Below, one piece after another: positions 39,996 through 50,487 of a DNA stretch of 64,000 nt (position 1 is its first letter; every line of letters begins with the position of its first letter). The stretch lies in NCBI GenBank assembly GCA_963580285.1, contig OY757013.1:129267027-129331026 (forward strand). Reading direction: 5' to 3'. The notes below the pieces were generated by a model. That model searched no databases and had not been told where the DNA came from. It saw only the letters and a list, made by a program, of their open reading frames with translations. Origin of the DNA: Lucinisca nassula (Eukaryota > Mollusca > Bivalvia > Lucinida > Lucinidae). Both the position numbers and the translations under genes were made by a program.

Positions 39996-40245
39996 CATCA
40001 CGCAAACACGCCTATATAATTTGACCCCACTACCGGGGTTTACAGGGTTTCTTATTTGTGCTCAAAAACATAGATTGTGAGTACTCGTTAGAACCGCGGA
40101 GCGGTTCTAACGAGTACTTACAATCTATGTGCTCAGCAGAAATAAAAAAAAAAAAAAAAAAAATCAGGATTTTTATCTGAAAAAAAAAATCATTTTTGGT
40201 GGTAAAGATTTACCGATATATTTCAATAGGTAGGTTTACGTAATG
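39996..40245 (-). mobile_element. MITE-A with shortened core
   Basis: CATCACGCAAACACGCC to GGTAGGTTTACGTAATG. The hairpin centre is GAACCGCGGAGCGGTTC, shorter than usual. An A run follows the core. Confidence 0.88.
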
Positions 40246-40523
40246 TCGATGATCGAAGATCCGTTTTCTTTGGTGGGGTCTAAATTAAAATGCTTATCTG
40301 CGTCTTGGGAAAAAGGTCAAAATCGACGTCTGATATTTTTAAAAGAACAAAAGAGGTTGACACTCCTTGCTAGATGTGTATTTTGCTACCTTGCTCCGAC
40401 AACATCTTGTCCCTAGGGCAAGAAAAACTTAATTTACGGGGCATTGAATAAATTTCGCTGTCAAGTAATATCTTAATTCTTTGAATGGAAAGTAAGTGAC
40501 CTGCAGTTAACGCCCCTAGCACA
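40246..40523. other. Unassigned sequence
   Basis: No feature recognised. Confidence 0.5.
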
Positions 40524-40744
40524 TTAAGGGGAATGGGGACACCTTCAGGGGAGGCAACTACTGCAAAAGTATTTGTGCCTCCCATGTCAATAGGGGTCAA
40601 CTCTTAAAGAAAAGAATTTGCTCCTAAGGAGCAGACGCCTTTTTCAGTGGGACAGGGCTGATAAAAAGCGGACAGGAAGTCCCGAAAGTTGTCTCCCTTT
40701 GAAAAATGGTGGACAAATCTGCCAGGTATTCCCGTTCCCCTTAA
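40524..40744 (+). mobile_element. TTAA-flanked MITE family D, copy 2
   Basis: TTAAGGGGAATGGGGACACC to GGTATTCCCGTTCCCCTTAA with both TTAA intact. The internal hairpin is decayed (AAAGAATTTGCTCCTAAGGA). Confidence 0.92.
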
Positions 40745-41027
40745 TTTCTACAGCTGCATTTGATAAACACGTGTGTATATTATTATTTGTGGGTGGCAAC
40801 TACCCGCTTTGCTGTGAGACTGCGGGACACCAGGAAATCTTGCAGGGAATAAGGCTGATAACCAGTATATTAGAAATGCAATATCATTCTGACGGAAGTT
40901 TGGTAGGAGCAAGGAAATAATTTTAATTCCCGATCATTGATTCAAAGCTGTGCGTGTAATTTATATGTGAAGGTAACTTTATTTATTTATTTATTTATTT
41001 ATTCACTGCTCTGTACATGTAATATCC

Positions 41028-41232
41028 AATTACGAAAACACGCCAAAAATAATGCATTGGTAATCTTTTTAAGATGAAAAATCGTGATATTATCCTTATT
41101 TCTGCTCGTTATATGAGTACCCACAATCTATATTTTAGAGCAGAAATAAGGTTTACCCAGGTAAACCACAGTTTTACTGCATAAAAGTGGGATTCAATGA
41201 GGTCAAAATTATATAGGCATGTTTTCGTGATG
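41028..41232 (+). mobile_element. MITE-A, left core arm deleted
   Basis: ATTACGAAAACACGCC to GGCATGTTTTCGTGATG. TTTCTGCTCGTTATATGAGT replaces the hairpin. A short (TTTA)n run precedes it at 40980-41003. Confidence 0.88.
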
Positions 41233-41319
41233 CTTACCTTTCCTGCAGTGTATTTATTTATTTAGTTAGAATATTAGACACCGGATACAGAATTTTAAGT
41301 AATTAATCACAATACAATA

Positions 41320-41593
41320 ACTTCCCCGTGCAATGAATACCCCCGAAAACCCCGACTGTGGGGTTTAAAATGGTTTCTTTTTTATTTTCCTTAATTTAAT
41401 CACGATCGTAGATCGTGGGTATTCGTAATTCGTTTTCGAAAATTGATCATGAAAAATTTGCTAGTGCCGCCGATTCAAGAAGAGCAGTTGTCAACTTTTG
41501 GCTAAGGAAAGTGCTGCGTACTGGTCAACCGCCTGTCCCAGACAAAGTGCACATGTAGTATTGGCTGGGCCGTAAAACTCCAAACCAAACAAA
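41320..41593 (+). mobile_element. MITE-B remnant followed by SINE-II without head
   Basis: 41320-41440 keeps AATGAATACCCCCGAAAACC and GATCGTGGGTATTCGTAATT of a MITE-B type element. 41442-41593 is a SINE-II body from TTGATCATGAAAAAT to GGGCCGTAAAACTCC and AAACAAAC. Confidence 0.7.
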
Positions 41594-41914
41594 CGGTGTA
41601 AGGTGTATATCATATAGATCGGTACAATTACTTTCCCAGTCAACGTTTTTACCGATATTGTACGAGAGGATAAATAAATTGTTTGGATTATTTTTTCTCA
41701 TCCAAACAGCTACTTCAAGATTCTATCTTATTCATGAATGACGCGAACTCGTTTAAGTTATCAGATTTGTCAATCTCCAGGATTGGGTTATTGTCCGGGA
41801 AAGGATATGTATCTATTGTTATGATTAATATTGTGTGCTCGGAATTATAAGAACAAGTACAGTGTATATTGAAGAAATTTGGAGTATAAATGAATTATTT
41901 GTGAGTATATTTAT
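41594..41914. other. Unassigned sequence
   Basis: No supported feature. Confidence 0.5.
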
Positions 41915-42905
41915 ACCCGCTTTTTCGAAGAAAAATCGGGTATATTGTTTTCGTACCACAGTTCGATCCGGCGTCAGTCCGTCTGTCCGTCCGTCTGTCC
42001 GTCCGTCCGTCTGTCTGTCCGTCCGTCACGTTTCTTGTAAATGGATCTCCTCTGCAACCACTGAAGTTACACTTTTACAACTTTGCATGTGGATAGTACA
42101 TGGAATGTAGATGGCAGTGGGCAACTTTTTTGTGACCTTGACCTCAACATGACCCCAAGGTCAAAGGTCAAAAATTGTGATTTGCTATATCTCCTAAACT
42201 ATTGGAGTTACACTTCTGAAACTTTGCTTATTGGATGGTCCTTGGAATATAGAATATGTCAGGCTACTTTTGGTGTGACCTTGACCCCAAGGTCAAAGGT
42301 CAAAAAGTATGATTTTGCCATATCTTCTAAACTATTAGAGTTACACTTCTGAAACTTTGGTTATTGGATGGCCCTTGGAATATAGAATAAATTTGGATAC
42401 GTTTGGTGAGACCTTGACCTCAACATGACCCCAAGGTCAAAGGTCAACAATTATGATTTGCCATATCTCCTAAACTATTGGAGTTACACTTCTGAAACTT
42501 TGCTTATTGGATGGTCCTTGGAATATAGAATATGTTGGGCTACTTTTGGTGTGACCTCGACCCCAAGGTCAAAGGTCAAAAAGTATGACTTTGCCATATC
42601 TTCTAAACTATTGGAGTTACACTTCTGAAACTTGGTTATTGGATGGCTGTTGGAATATAGAAAAAATTGGGATACTTTAGGTGGACCCCAACATAACCCC
42701 AAGGTCAAAGGTCAAAAAGTATGACTTTGCCATATCTTCTAAACTATAAGAGTTACACTTCTGAAACTTTGCTTATCAGTTAGAATGCTCTTTGCAACTT
42801 TTTTTAACTTACATTTAGTTTTGGCTAGCTAATACATAGTCAATAGTGTTATTAATAGAAAAAGCGGGTATTTGCGATGGTATACCATCGACTGCAGATC
42901 TAGTC
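41915..42905 (+). mobile_element. Non-autonomous Helitron2/Helentron-like element 2
   Basis: It begins with a foldback over ACCCGCTTTTTCGAAGAAAA (then ATCGGGT) and ends AAAGCGGGTATTTGCGATGG then TATACCATCG. GCGGGT thus recurs as a subterminal inverted repeat next to a 3' hairpin. Inside are a GTCTGTCC/GTCCGTCC microsatellite (41976-42027) and about five tandem monomers of 132-144 bp. The layout matches element 1 at 1403-2503. The family is widespread in bivalves as far as I recall. Confidence 0.72.
42158..42714 (+). promoter_or_regulatory. Five perfect DR1 motifs in tandem monomers
   Basis: AGGTCAAAGGTCA occurs at 42158-42170, 42290-42302, 42434-42446, 42566-42578 and 42702-42714. Two AGGTCA half-sites spaced by one base are the DR1 recognition sequence of RXR/HNF4-type nuclear receptors. 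TGACCTTGACC next to several copies gives the extended single site TCAAGGTCA on the other strand. Binding is not shown by sequence alone. Confidence 0.6.
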
Positions 42906-42940
42906 TTATATATGTAGTCGTACATGTTCATTTAAGAAAT

Positions 42941-43180
42941 CATTACGCAAACATGTCTATACAAATACATTTCCACCTTTATCGCCGAAAAAAAAAAATG
43001 AAAATTTTAAGATGAAAAATTGTGATATTTTTCTTATTTCTATTCAAAATATAGATTGTGGGCAATCTATATTTTCGAGCAGAAATACGAAAAATAAGGT
43101 ATACCCCCGGACACCCCAGTTTTACTACATAAAAGTGGGGTTCAAGGGGGTCAAAATAATATAGGCGTGTTTTCGTGAGG
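42941..43180 (+). mobile_element. MITE-A with core precisely collapsed
   Basis: CATTACGCAAACATGTC to GGCGTGTTTTCGTGAGG. The hairpin is reduced to ATAGATTGTGGGCAATCTAT, a short perfect foldback. Confidence 0.9.
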
Positions 43181-43194
43181 TAATTTTTATTTTT

Positions 43195-43322
43195 CCTGCT
43201 GTTCATGAAAGTATGAACGCAATGGCGGGTCGCGTGCAAAGTAAATGAACCCCGAAGGGGCTCATGTAAACTTCGCTAGCGATTCGCTAACGTTCACACT
43301 TTCATGAAAAGCAGAAAAAATA
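43195..43322. repeat. Foldback with ~33-bp arms
   Basis: TTTTTCCTGCTGTTCATGAA at the left pairs with CTTTCATGAAAAGCAGAAAA at the right. A shorter GAACGTTAGC-type pairing lies inside. GTTCATGGAAGCATGAAC at 43515 is a related short palindrome. Confidence 0.8.
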
Positions 43323-43578
43323 AGTTTATTTGTTTATATTTACCTTCTTTGCCCCTCATCTATGGGCGAAAGAAAATGCTTATATTGTAAACTTCTAAAG
43401 CTCACTGCTTTTCTACAAAGAGGGGAACAGCGTTGACGTCACCAACGCCCATGGAGAACCATGGTTGAGACTGACGTCACTTGACGTCACTGAAAATCAT
43501 GTGACTCTATGCGTTCATGGAAGCATGAACTACATTCATTTGTTTTTTATACATTTGACTTTACACAGGAAATGTAAA

Positions 43579-43728
43579 TATTACGAAAACACGCCTATAC
43601 AAATATATTGTAAACTTTACCGCCGGAAAAAAAAGAGAAAAAATTCTAAGATAAAAAAGTGTGATCTTTTTCTTATTTCAGCTGATAATATAGATTGTAG
43701 GTACTCGTTAGAACCGCCTCATTGAGGC
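43579..43728 (+). mobile_element. MITE-A, left half only
   Basis: ATTACGAAAACACGCC to the first core arm TTAGAACCGCCTCATTGAGG, then abruptly ended. Confidence 0.85.
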
Positions 43729-43830
43729 CTGACAACCCTTATATGACAAATGGACGTATCCAACATATTGCAGAAGCACACGGATGTGTTATGGTTTGTT
43801 CGGGATGTACTTTGTTTGAAATATTTATCT

Positions 43831-44109
43831 CATCACGTGAGCTAGTCCGTGAAATGAAGACCCTCCTATACCCCACTTTATATAGAGAAAACGGGGGTTT
43901 ACGGGGGTATACATTCTTTTTCTTATTTTTACTCCAAGACATAGGTTGTGGGTACTCGTTAGAACCGCCTCAATGAGGCGGTTCTAACGAGCACCCACGA
44001 CCTATGTTTGCAGTTTTTATAAGAAAAATATCAGGGATTTTCATCAGAAAAGTATCCGTTTTGGAGATGAGAATTATGCATTATGTCGCATGGGTGTGTT
44101 ATCGTAATG
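43831..44109 (-). mobile_element. MITE-B copy, complete
   Basis: CATCACGTGAGCTAGTCCGT to GCATGGGTGTGTTATCGTAA then TG, with perfect core arms at 43955-43995. Confidence 0.93.
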
Positions 44110-44536
44110 TAGTCTATGTTATCAAGAACATGTGAAATAACAGAAAGGGTATTGCTTATTTGTCTTTAGGATAACAAATCTATGTTTTCTTTATGACAAT
44201 AGCATGCCATTTTTTTCTGATGAAATGTCATGATATTTTTCTTATCTCCGGTATCAAATTGTTAGTGTTCATTCAGGTGTTTTTTTTTTTTTTGTTTTTT
44301 TTTTTTACGAAAACCATGTGACCTAGACCTTGCTGCATCATGTTGGTCAATCTTTCTGTGTGATTATAATCAAACATGAAGCCTTGTGGCCAGTCTTTAA
44401 TCTTATGTCACGTACATCAACGCCCCTCCCCCACCCCACCCCCTTCACCCCACCACGCCACGAAGATAATGACTATCGCATCAGAGCGGGCAAACGAAGT
44501 AAAAGGCCTACTTCAGCGTATGTAGAAGCAGAATGG
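44110..44536. other. MITE-B scrap and C-rich run
   Basis: 44205-44280 keeps CCATTTTTTTCTGATGAAAT and GATATTTTTCTTATC of MITE-B followed by a T run. 44425-44462 is C-rich. Nothing else recognised. Confidence 0.5.
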
Positions 44537-44905
44537 ATTTGTTTGTTTGTTTTATTTGCGGTTTAACGTCCCCGTCAACACTATATAGGTCATTTTGGAG
44601 ACGTTGCTTCCAATTTTGTAGGACTTTTTCCCCGACATTGTGATGAAATGCAATCTCAAGCCATGTCGCCCAATGAAACCAATAGGGTTTATAAGCATGG
44701 ACGTTCCGATTCGCACCGCTTTGCCTGGGCAGACTTAGATCCTCTAAGTGGTTTACCAGTTCTCGTGTTATGCTTTCAAGGGTGGCCAGTACACGCACTA
44801 GTATGGTAAGAAGTCGCGGATTCGATGCTGCCGGATCGGCAACATCCTTTTGTCATATATGGGTTAAATAGAGTTGCTTGGGCCGTTAATCCAAACAAAA
44901 CAGCC
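44537..44905. mobile_element. SINE-I (-) fragment joined to a deleted SINE-II (+)
   Basis: The SINE-I reverse copy (44537-44768) stops after GGTTTACCAGTTCTCGTG. From about 44795 a SINE-II head piece (GCGGATTCGATGCTGCCGGA) is joined, after a large deletion, to GGGCCGTTAATCCAAAC. Confidence 0.7.
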
Positions 44906-44999
44906 AAAACATGCACTTTATGTTTTAACATGATTGTTTTTTCAAATCGGCGGCTTAATCCCCACTTGTCTGGAACTAAAGCAGAACTTACATCATATG

Positions 45000-45160
45000 A
45001 TGTAAGTTTAAAATCGGCGGTTTCATCCAGTCAGTTGCAAGTAGACAAATAACTCACGCTATGCACTCGTGATTTAGTCTACTTTACAAATGACCTCCAA
45101 ACAGTGATTTCTCAGTCGATAAATCAATGCTAGGGCTGATCTATTTCTTAAATATTGTAT
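45000..45160. repeat. Foldback family O, decayed copy
   Basis: GTTGCAAGTAGACAAATAAC and GTGATTTAGTCTACTTTACA are arms shared with 61900-62071. A separate perfect palindrome ACTTACATCATATGATGTAA lies at 44988-45007. Confidence 0.75.
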
Positions 45161-45180
45161 AGCCTTGTAAACAAACATCC

Positions 45181-45454
45181 CATCACGAAAATACGCCTAT
45201 ACAATTTTGACCCCCGTGAACCCCCACTTTTTTATAGCAAAACTGAGGTTTTACAGGGCTATACATTATCTTTCTCATTTCTGTTCGAAACCATAGATTG
45301 CGGGTACTCGTTAGAACCGCCTCGGTGAGGCGGTTCTAACGAGCTCCCACGATCTATGTTTTGAGCAGAAATACGAAAAATATCAGAATTTTTTACCCGA
45401 AATTTATCAATATTTGGTGATCCAGTATAGTTGAATAGGCGTGTTTTCGTAAAG
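45181..45454 (-). mobile_element. MITE-A copy, complete
   Basis: CATCACGAAAATACGCC to GGCGTGTTTTCGTAAAG with a perfect core (CGCCTCGGTGAGGCG centre). Confidence 0.93.
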
Positions 45455-45569
45455 CCTTTACACAAAGTGGGGTTAAAAGGGCAATTAGTACACGGAGTTG
45501 TCTAACGTAATGAAATTGGTCCTCAATGATGCAGCTTATAGAGCAGAGACAGCCTAAGTTACGGTAATA

Positions 45570-45797
45570 AATGGGCCCCGTCAAGCGATTTTGGTACTTA
45601 TCGCCTATTCTAGCAGCGAAGGTTCAGGCGAGCCTGCGCATCCGCGCAGTCTCGCCAGAACCTTCGCTGCTCGCTCATACAAGCAGTGAATCAAGAGGAA
45701 CCTTCAGACGGAAAGCCATATCCCTGGCCCCTCTGAATGGCTGGGTATGCGCAGTTAAAATTTGTCATGACGGAATGCTCGAAGACACAAATTCGCT
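45570..45797 (+). repeat. Repeat family I/H copy 2
   Basis: It matches the reverse strand of 21400-21607, including GGGCCCCGTCAAGCGATTTT and the hairpin at 45611-45674. It differs by a ~12-bp insertion (AACCTTCAGACG) that keeps the frame. Confidence 0.8.
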
Positions 45798-46390
45798 TGG
45801 CCGGGCTCAAATAAGAATGATGTCTAGAAGATCTATATCATGTAATTAGTTTTGTCTTCAAAGTTGGGTAACAGTACTAATCGGATGAGCCAAAGATTTC
45901 CACCAGGAAATCTCAGACGCATTTTCAAATTATGGAGGTGTCATGCGAATCTTAAATTACTGTAGTCTAGATTTCCCGTAACTAACTTCCGATATCACAG
46001 GTTTTTGTGAATGAATGTCATTCGTCGTGTTGCCAGTCGGGTCCTGGTGTATGAATGTCGTTTGACGTGTCGCCAGTATTTTAAACAGTTCTGATTTTTG
46101 CTTGCATTGTGCAGCATAAGATTCAATTTAGGATTATCGTTTCGGTCCTTACCGCGCAAATAGTTTTGTTAGATTAGTCTCCCTTGATCCACCATTATGG
46201 AGATACCGGATTACTTCTGGATTTAAGTACCCCAAAAATCCAGGTATGGACATTTTAGCCTCTCCAGAACAACAGCTCTGTTTATTTTCATTCGTCAAAA
46301 TGAACTTCAATAAATCTCAGGTTCACACTGATAAGCCTCACTAATTGCCTAAGCATATGGCAACTGAATATTCATTCATGAAAATTTCAC
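45798..46390. other. Unassigned sequence
   Basis: GAATGTCATTCGTCGTGTTG and GAATGTCGTTTGACGTGTCG repeat once 50 bp apart (46013, 46062). No other feature. Confidence 0.5.
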
Positions 46391-46790
46391 TTTTGCAAAC
46401 AGTGCAGGCCCAGATCAGACGCCGCAGAATGCGGCGTCTGATCGGGGCCTCCACTGTTTGCTAAAAGTTCAGTCATTCCCCAAATAAACCTTGATGAAAA
46501 CACACCCCTAAACCTTGAAATGGACCCCTAGTACATATAAGGAGGAAGATTCCATTTGGTACAAAAAGGGTTCGTACCAAATTAATTTTTCTCCCTACAT
46601 ATAGCCCCGAGTCCACCTCAAAGATCAGGGGTGACAGGTTGTGCCCCCTCAAACTCCATTCGGAAAATGGCTTAACTTTTTGCAAACAGTGTAGGCCCTG
46701 ATCAGATGTCCCTTTCTGTGGCGTCTGATCTGGGCCTGCACTGTTTGCCAATTGCCCGTTTGGGGGTTTCTGGTACAAAATGAACAGAAG
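46391..46790. mobile_element. Two inverted family P elements
   Basis: A hairpin at 46391-46466 (GCAAACAGTGCAGGCCCAGA arm, near perfect) and one at 46679-46750 lie in opposite orientation. Shared flanks (CCCTAAACC / GGGGGTTT; GGTACAAAAAGG) make the pair a larger inverted repeat around 46560-46590 (GGTACAAAAAGGGTTCGTAC). Confidence 0.8.
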
Positions 46791-46980
46791 TGTATACCTT
46801 TACTAGGATAAACATTTCAGTCTGGTACTGCACTGTCTAATTTTAAACCTCTAGCATGCTAGGCTGTAATTAGTAATTGTAGTAGATTTATTTCATTAAT
46901 TATTTCAATGAAGTAGAAATATTTGTGTTACTATTGTTATTAGTTATTGTTATTGTTATTATTATTATAAGTAATATAGA

Positions 46981-47098
46981 AGTGGAGGCAACACCTGCAA
47001 AAGAATTTGTGTCTTCCATGTCAATAGGGGCCAACTCGTAAAGGAAAGAATTTGCTCCTGGGGAGCAAAATCTTTCTTTTAAGAGTTGACCCCTTTGC
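46981..47098 (+). mobile_element. TTAA-MITE family D, central fragment
   Basis: GGAGGCAACACCTGCAAAAG to AAGAGTTGACCCCTTTG; both ends lost. The internal hairpin AAAGAATTTGCTCCTGGGGA is well kept. Confidence 0.82.
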
Positions 47099-47100
47099 CC

Positions 47101-47537
47101 GTGTTTGTTTAACGTCCCCGTAAACACTGTATAGGTCATTTTGGAGACATTGCTTCCAATTTTGTGGGACTTTTACCCGACATTGAGATGAAATGACTTC
47201 TCATGCCTTGTCGCCCAAATGAAACTAATAGGGTTTATAAGTTTATAAGCATAGAAGCTCCGCCTCACACCGCTTTGCCGGGGCTGTCTTAGATCTTCTA
47301 AGCGTATGATAGTTCCACGCAGAGCTACGAGTTCTGGTAAGCCGGTTAGACGGCCTAAGCCTGCCCAAGCAAAGTGACACGGGTCGTACTGTCCCTGCAC
47401 ATAAACCCTATTGGTTTGTTTGGGCGGTAGGGCTTAGTGTTGGATAAAAGTCCCACAAAATTGGATGTAACGTCTCCAAAATGACCTAAATAGTGTTGGC
47501 TGGGAGGTAAAACCTCAATTTAAACAATCAAACAACT
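47101..47537. mobile_element. Inverted SINE-I pair
   Basis: A reverse copy (47101-47306) meets a forward copy (47307-47537) inside the head region (CTTCTAAGCG / TATGATAGTTCCACGCAGAG). The tails point outward and the whole forms a large foldback. Confidence 0.85.
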
Positions 47538-47836
47538 GTCGCAAATTCATATCGAAGTTAAATGTTCTATAACAGGTGTAACCATTTTTGGAAGTAAGAA
47601 TACATCATTATAAACCCACTAACGGTTTACAAAGTTACTATTACACATATTTGATAATCGTATTCAGGATTCACCGAGTCTTTTGTAGTGTAGTTGTAAC
47701 TTGAAGTTTCTTTAGATTATTCAAAAAAATTTAAAAGACGACACTGAAGAATATCGGTAGCAAAATATAAGAACGGTCCTTATGCCATATGCTACATTGA
47801 GCCAGCTATTGGGAAAAGGGAACTTATCGGACCGGC

Positions 47837-47900
47837 GATCGGCAAAGGCTCGGGCGAGCCTGCGCGCGTGCACAGACTCGCCTGAGCCCTTGCTGCTCGC
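47837..47900. repeat. Family H hairpin
   Basis: GGCAAAGGCTCGGGCGAGCC and GACTCGCCTGAGCCCTTGCT form a GC-rich foldback next to a SINE-I. Confidence 0.75.
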
Positions 47901-47911
47901 ACATATGTTGC

Positions 47912-48206
47912 TCGCCCCCGTCCATTGGGGCTTGGGGAAATAGATTGGGCTGCATGGTGCTTCAACTGACCACATACAATGTATGAGTACTGGCAAACCG
48001 CTTAGAAGGGCTACGCCTGCCCAGGCAAAGTGGTGTGAGTCAGATTGTTCAGTGCATTTAAGCCTGATGGTTTCATTGGGTGGCAGGGCTTGAGATGTCA
48101 TTTCATCTCAATGTCGGGTAAAAGCCCCACAAAATTGGAATTAAGGTCCCCAGAATGGTCTAAATAGTGTTTACGGGGGCGTAAAACCTCAATTCAAACA
48201 AAGAAA
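47912..48206 (+). mobile_element. SINE-I copy
   Basis: Head GCCCCCGTCCATTGGGGCTT; a 15-bp deletion in the CACGCAGAGCTGAAAC region; tail GGGGGCGTAAAACCTC. Confidence 0.87.
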
Positions 48207-48311
48207 AGCAGGAAAGACGTTAGGTAGATTCATGCAAGAATCATGTGCTTTAGTCCATCATCCGGAGTTGCCTGTACAGGCGCATTTGAAAAACATTAGT
48301 TATAGCAACTG

Positions 48312-48492
48312 ATAAGGTTGGTATTTTGTGATAATCGAAGGATAGTTTTTGACAATTCTCCATAAAAACCTGTGTTGTGGGTTTTCATTAGAACCGCCTC
48401 AGCGAGGCGGTTCTAATGAATACCCACAACATAGGTTTATATAGAGAAACAAGGAAAACTATCCTTCAGTTATCACAAAATGCCAACCTTAT
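48312..48492. mobile_element. MITE-C, reference copy (whole element a palindrome)
   Basis: ATAAGGTTGGTATTTTGTGA at the left pairs with the inverted right end. The inner arms GAAGGATAGTTTT / AAAACTATCCTTC and the HP core complete an almost continuous 180-bp hairpin. Core arms read TTTTCATTAGAACC and GGTTCTAATGAAT. Confidence 0.92.
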
Positions 48493-49065
48493 ATGAATGC
48501 TACGGGGCACTCTTCATGGGCAGCTAAGGGTGCTAAGAAATTTTGAAGAAAAGGGACAGATTTCTGTCTCTGTAGTGTATTAAGGGGCTGCATACGCACG
48601 ATTGGAATAAACGCTAATGGAAGTCAGTATCCTTTATTTTTCCGTGACTCAGCTCGGATGTCAAATTTTATGACATAAAATATCCATCACAATACAGAGG
48701 TATACAATGGGAAATATGGCAACGTTTAAATGGTTCCTCTTAAAACCCGAACTCGATACCGTTTACCTTTATAATTAAAGCTTAATCGTATTTAATCGTA
48801 TTTAAATTTGTACACGTTCAAAACATCACAAAATGTCATCATGTTACAATGTAACAACGCAATTTTGGAGTTTAATGGCCCAGTCAATTCAGTTTACCTA
48901 ACCAGTCTTACACATAAAGAGTGCAAATTCTTTAGCCATATTGTTTCTTTTTTTCTCATGAAAGTACGACACCTGTGTTTTACTTTACAGACTGTCCATT
49001 TTACATGTATGATTCCACTCGAAATTTTTCATTTGATCAGATTTGCTGTGCAACACGTGTAATAT
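48493..49065. other. Unassigned sequence
   Basis: An 84-aa frame at 48808-49062 is not convincing. No repeats recognised. Confidence 0.45.
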
Positions 49066-49085
49066 ATAGGAATGTAACGGTAACA

Positions 49086-49371
49086 CATCACGTGAACTAG
49101 TCCGTGAAATGAAGACCACCCTATACCCCACTTTATATAGAAAAAAATGGGGGTTTACGGGGGTATACATTATTTTTCTTATTTTTACTCAAAGGCATAG
49201 GTTGTGGGTACTCGTTAATGAGGCGGTTCTAACCGCCTTCATGAGGCGGTTCTTACGAGCACCCACGACCTATGTGTGCAGTATTTATAAGACAATATCA
49301 GGGATTTTCATCAGAAAAGTAGCCATTTTGAAGATGAGAAATATGCACTATGCCGTACGGGTGTGTTATTA
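49086..49371 (-). mobile_element. MITE-B flanked by 20-bp direct repeats
   Basis: CATCACGTGAACTAGTCCGT at the left; the right end GGGTGTGTTATT lacks its final bases. ATAGGAATGTAACGGTAACA precedes and ATAGGAATTTAACGGTAACA follows it. The core carries an extra inverted unit (GAGGCGGTTCTAACCGCCTT). Confidence 0.85.
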
Positions 49372-49391
49372 TAGGAATTTAACGGTAACAA

Positions 49392-49809
49392 ATAAATAGA
49401 CATCACGCACATTGAAAATAAAGCCATGCAAGCTGTAAATAATGATAAAAGTAGAAAATGTTGACGGTAGATCCTGGCTCTCCGAATGGTGCCAAGCACA
49501 CAGCATATATACTCGCCTATACGACAATCGTTACATAAAGACGATTAAGGTAATAATACACCGTAACAAATGTTGGGAAAAGGCCGAGGTGATAATTGTT
49601 TATAGGTTCTTTTATGAAAAAAGGAAATGAAGAACATGTTTTGCTATATTGCTATGTAATGTTACGTTATGTTTTCCCTGCATTGCGTTACGTTACGTCA
49701 TGTAATAATGTTTAGATTTTTTAATACGATAACATAGTCTCAGAAGATAATGCATCCTGCTGTCATTTTTTTTTTCTGATGAAAATATGTGATAAAGGTA
49801 TATAATCTA
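49392..49809. other. Unassigned sequence
   Basis: TTACGTTA-type short repeats near 49665-49700 (ATGTTACGTTATG, GCGTTACGTTACGTC). Otherwise nothing. Confidence 0.45.
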
Positions 49810-50078
49810 CATCCCTAAAACACGCCTATATAATTTAGACACCCTTGAACCCCACTTTTATCCAGTAAAACTGGAGTTTACAGAGGTAAAGTGAGTGAGT
49901 TTTAGTTTTACGTCCCACCAACAGCTAAGGTCATACTGAGACGGGACCTCGGTTTAAAGACTCATCCGAAAGTCTGGAGAAGCCCGGGATCGATCCTGCG
50001 ATCCCTGGTTTACAAGGCAAGTAGCGTTACCACTGCACCACGGAGGCTTCTAGAGTTTACAGAGGTAACCCTAGACTG
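49810..50078 (-). mobile_element. MITE-A fragment interrupted by SINE-III
   Basis: CATCCCTAAAACACGCC to CTGGAGTTTACAGAGG, then resumed after the SINE; the core half is missing. Confidence 0.85.
49890..50052 (-). mobile_element. SINE-III with 16-bp target-site duplication
   Basis: GAGTTTACAGAGGTAA occurs at 49874-49889 and 50053-50068. The reverse strand runs from AGAAGCCTCCGTGGTGCAGT to GGGACGTAAAACTAAAACTC. This is the clearest proof that SINE-III is retroposed. Confidence 0.94.
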
Positions 50079-50174
50079 GAATCAGTCCAAAAGTTTAACC
50101 AATATCTTCTCCTTTGTATTAGCAATGCATTTATTTCTCCTCTCTAATACTTTCTGATCTCCAAAACTTTTGTA

Positions 50175-50463
50175 TTACCCTGGCATAAGGACAACACACA
50201 CGCGTCACGCAAATCTATGATTCCGCTATTACTCTGATGATAAGACAAACGCATTAGCGTCATGTAAACCGTTGATTTTATTATATCCCAGACTCAACGA
50301 TATACACGCTAGTGCGTTTGTCTTATATTACCCAGACATAAGCACAACACACACGCGTCATCTAAATCTACGAGTCCACTATTACCATGACATCAGACAC
50401 ACGCGTCACGTAAATCTATGATTCCAATATTACCCAGCACACACGCGTCATGTAAATCAGTGC
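50175..50463. repeat. Irregular tandem repeat (ACACACGCGTCA unit)
   Basis: Five occurrences of CACGCGTCA or a variant followed by TAAATCTATGATTCC and ATTACCC, 50-70 bp apart. An inverted pair around GACAAACGCATTAGCGT and ACGCTAGTGCGTTTGTC lies within. Confidence 0.75.
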
Positions 50464-50487
50464 TTTCTATGAAATTGCTAGTCTTGT

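Noticed and set aside
43440..43500. Cluster of GACGTCA motifs as a promoter (also 61680-61720)
   Set aside because: CRE-like palindromes are present, but there is no linked gene or initiator; this is base-composition-level evidence only.
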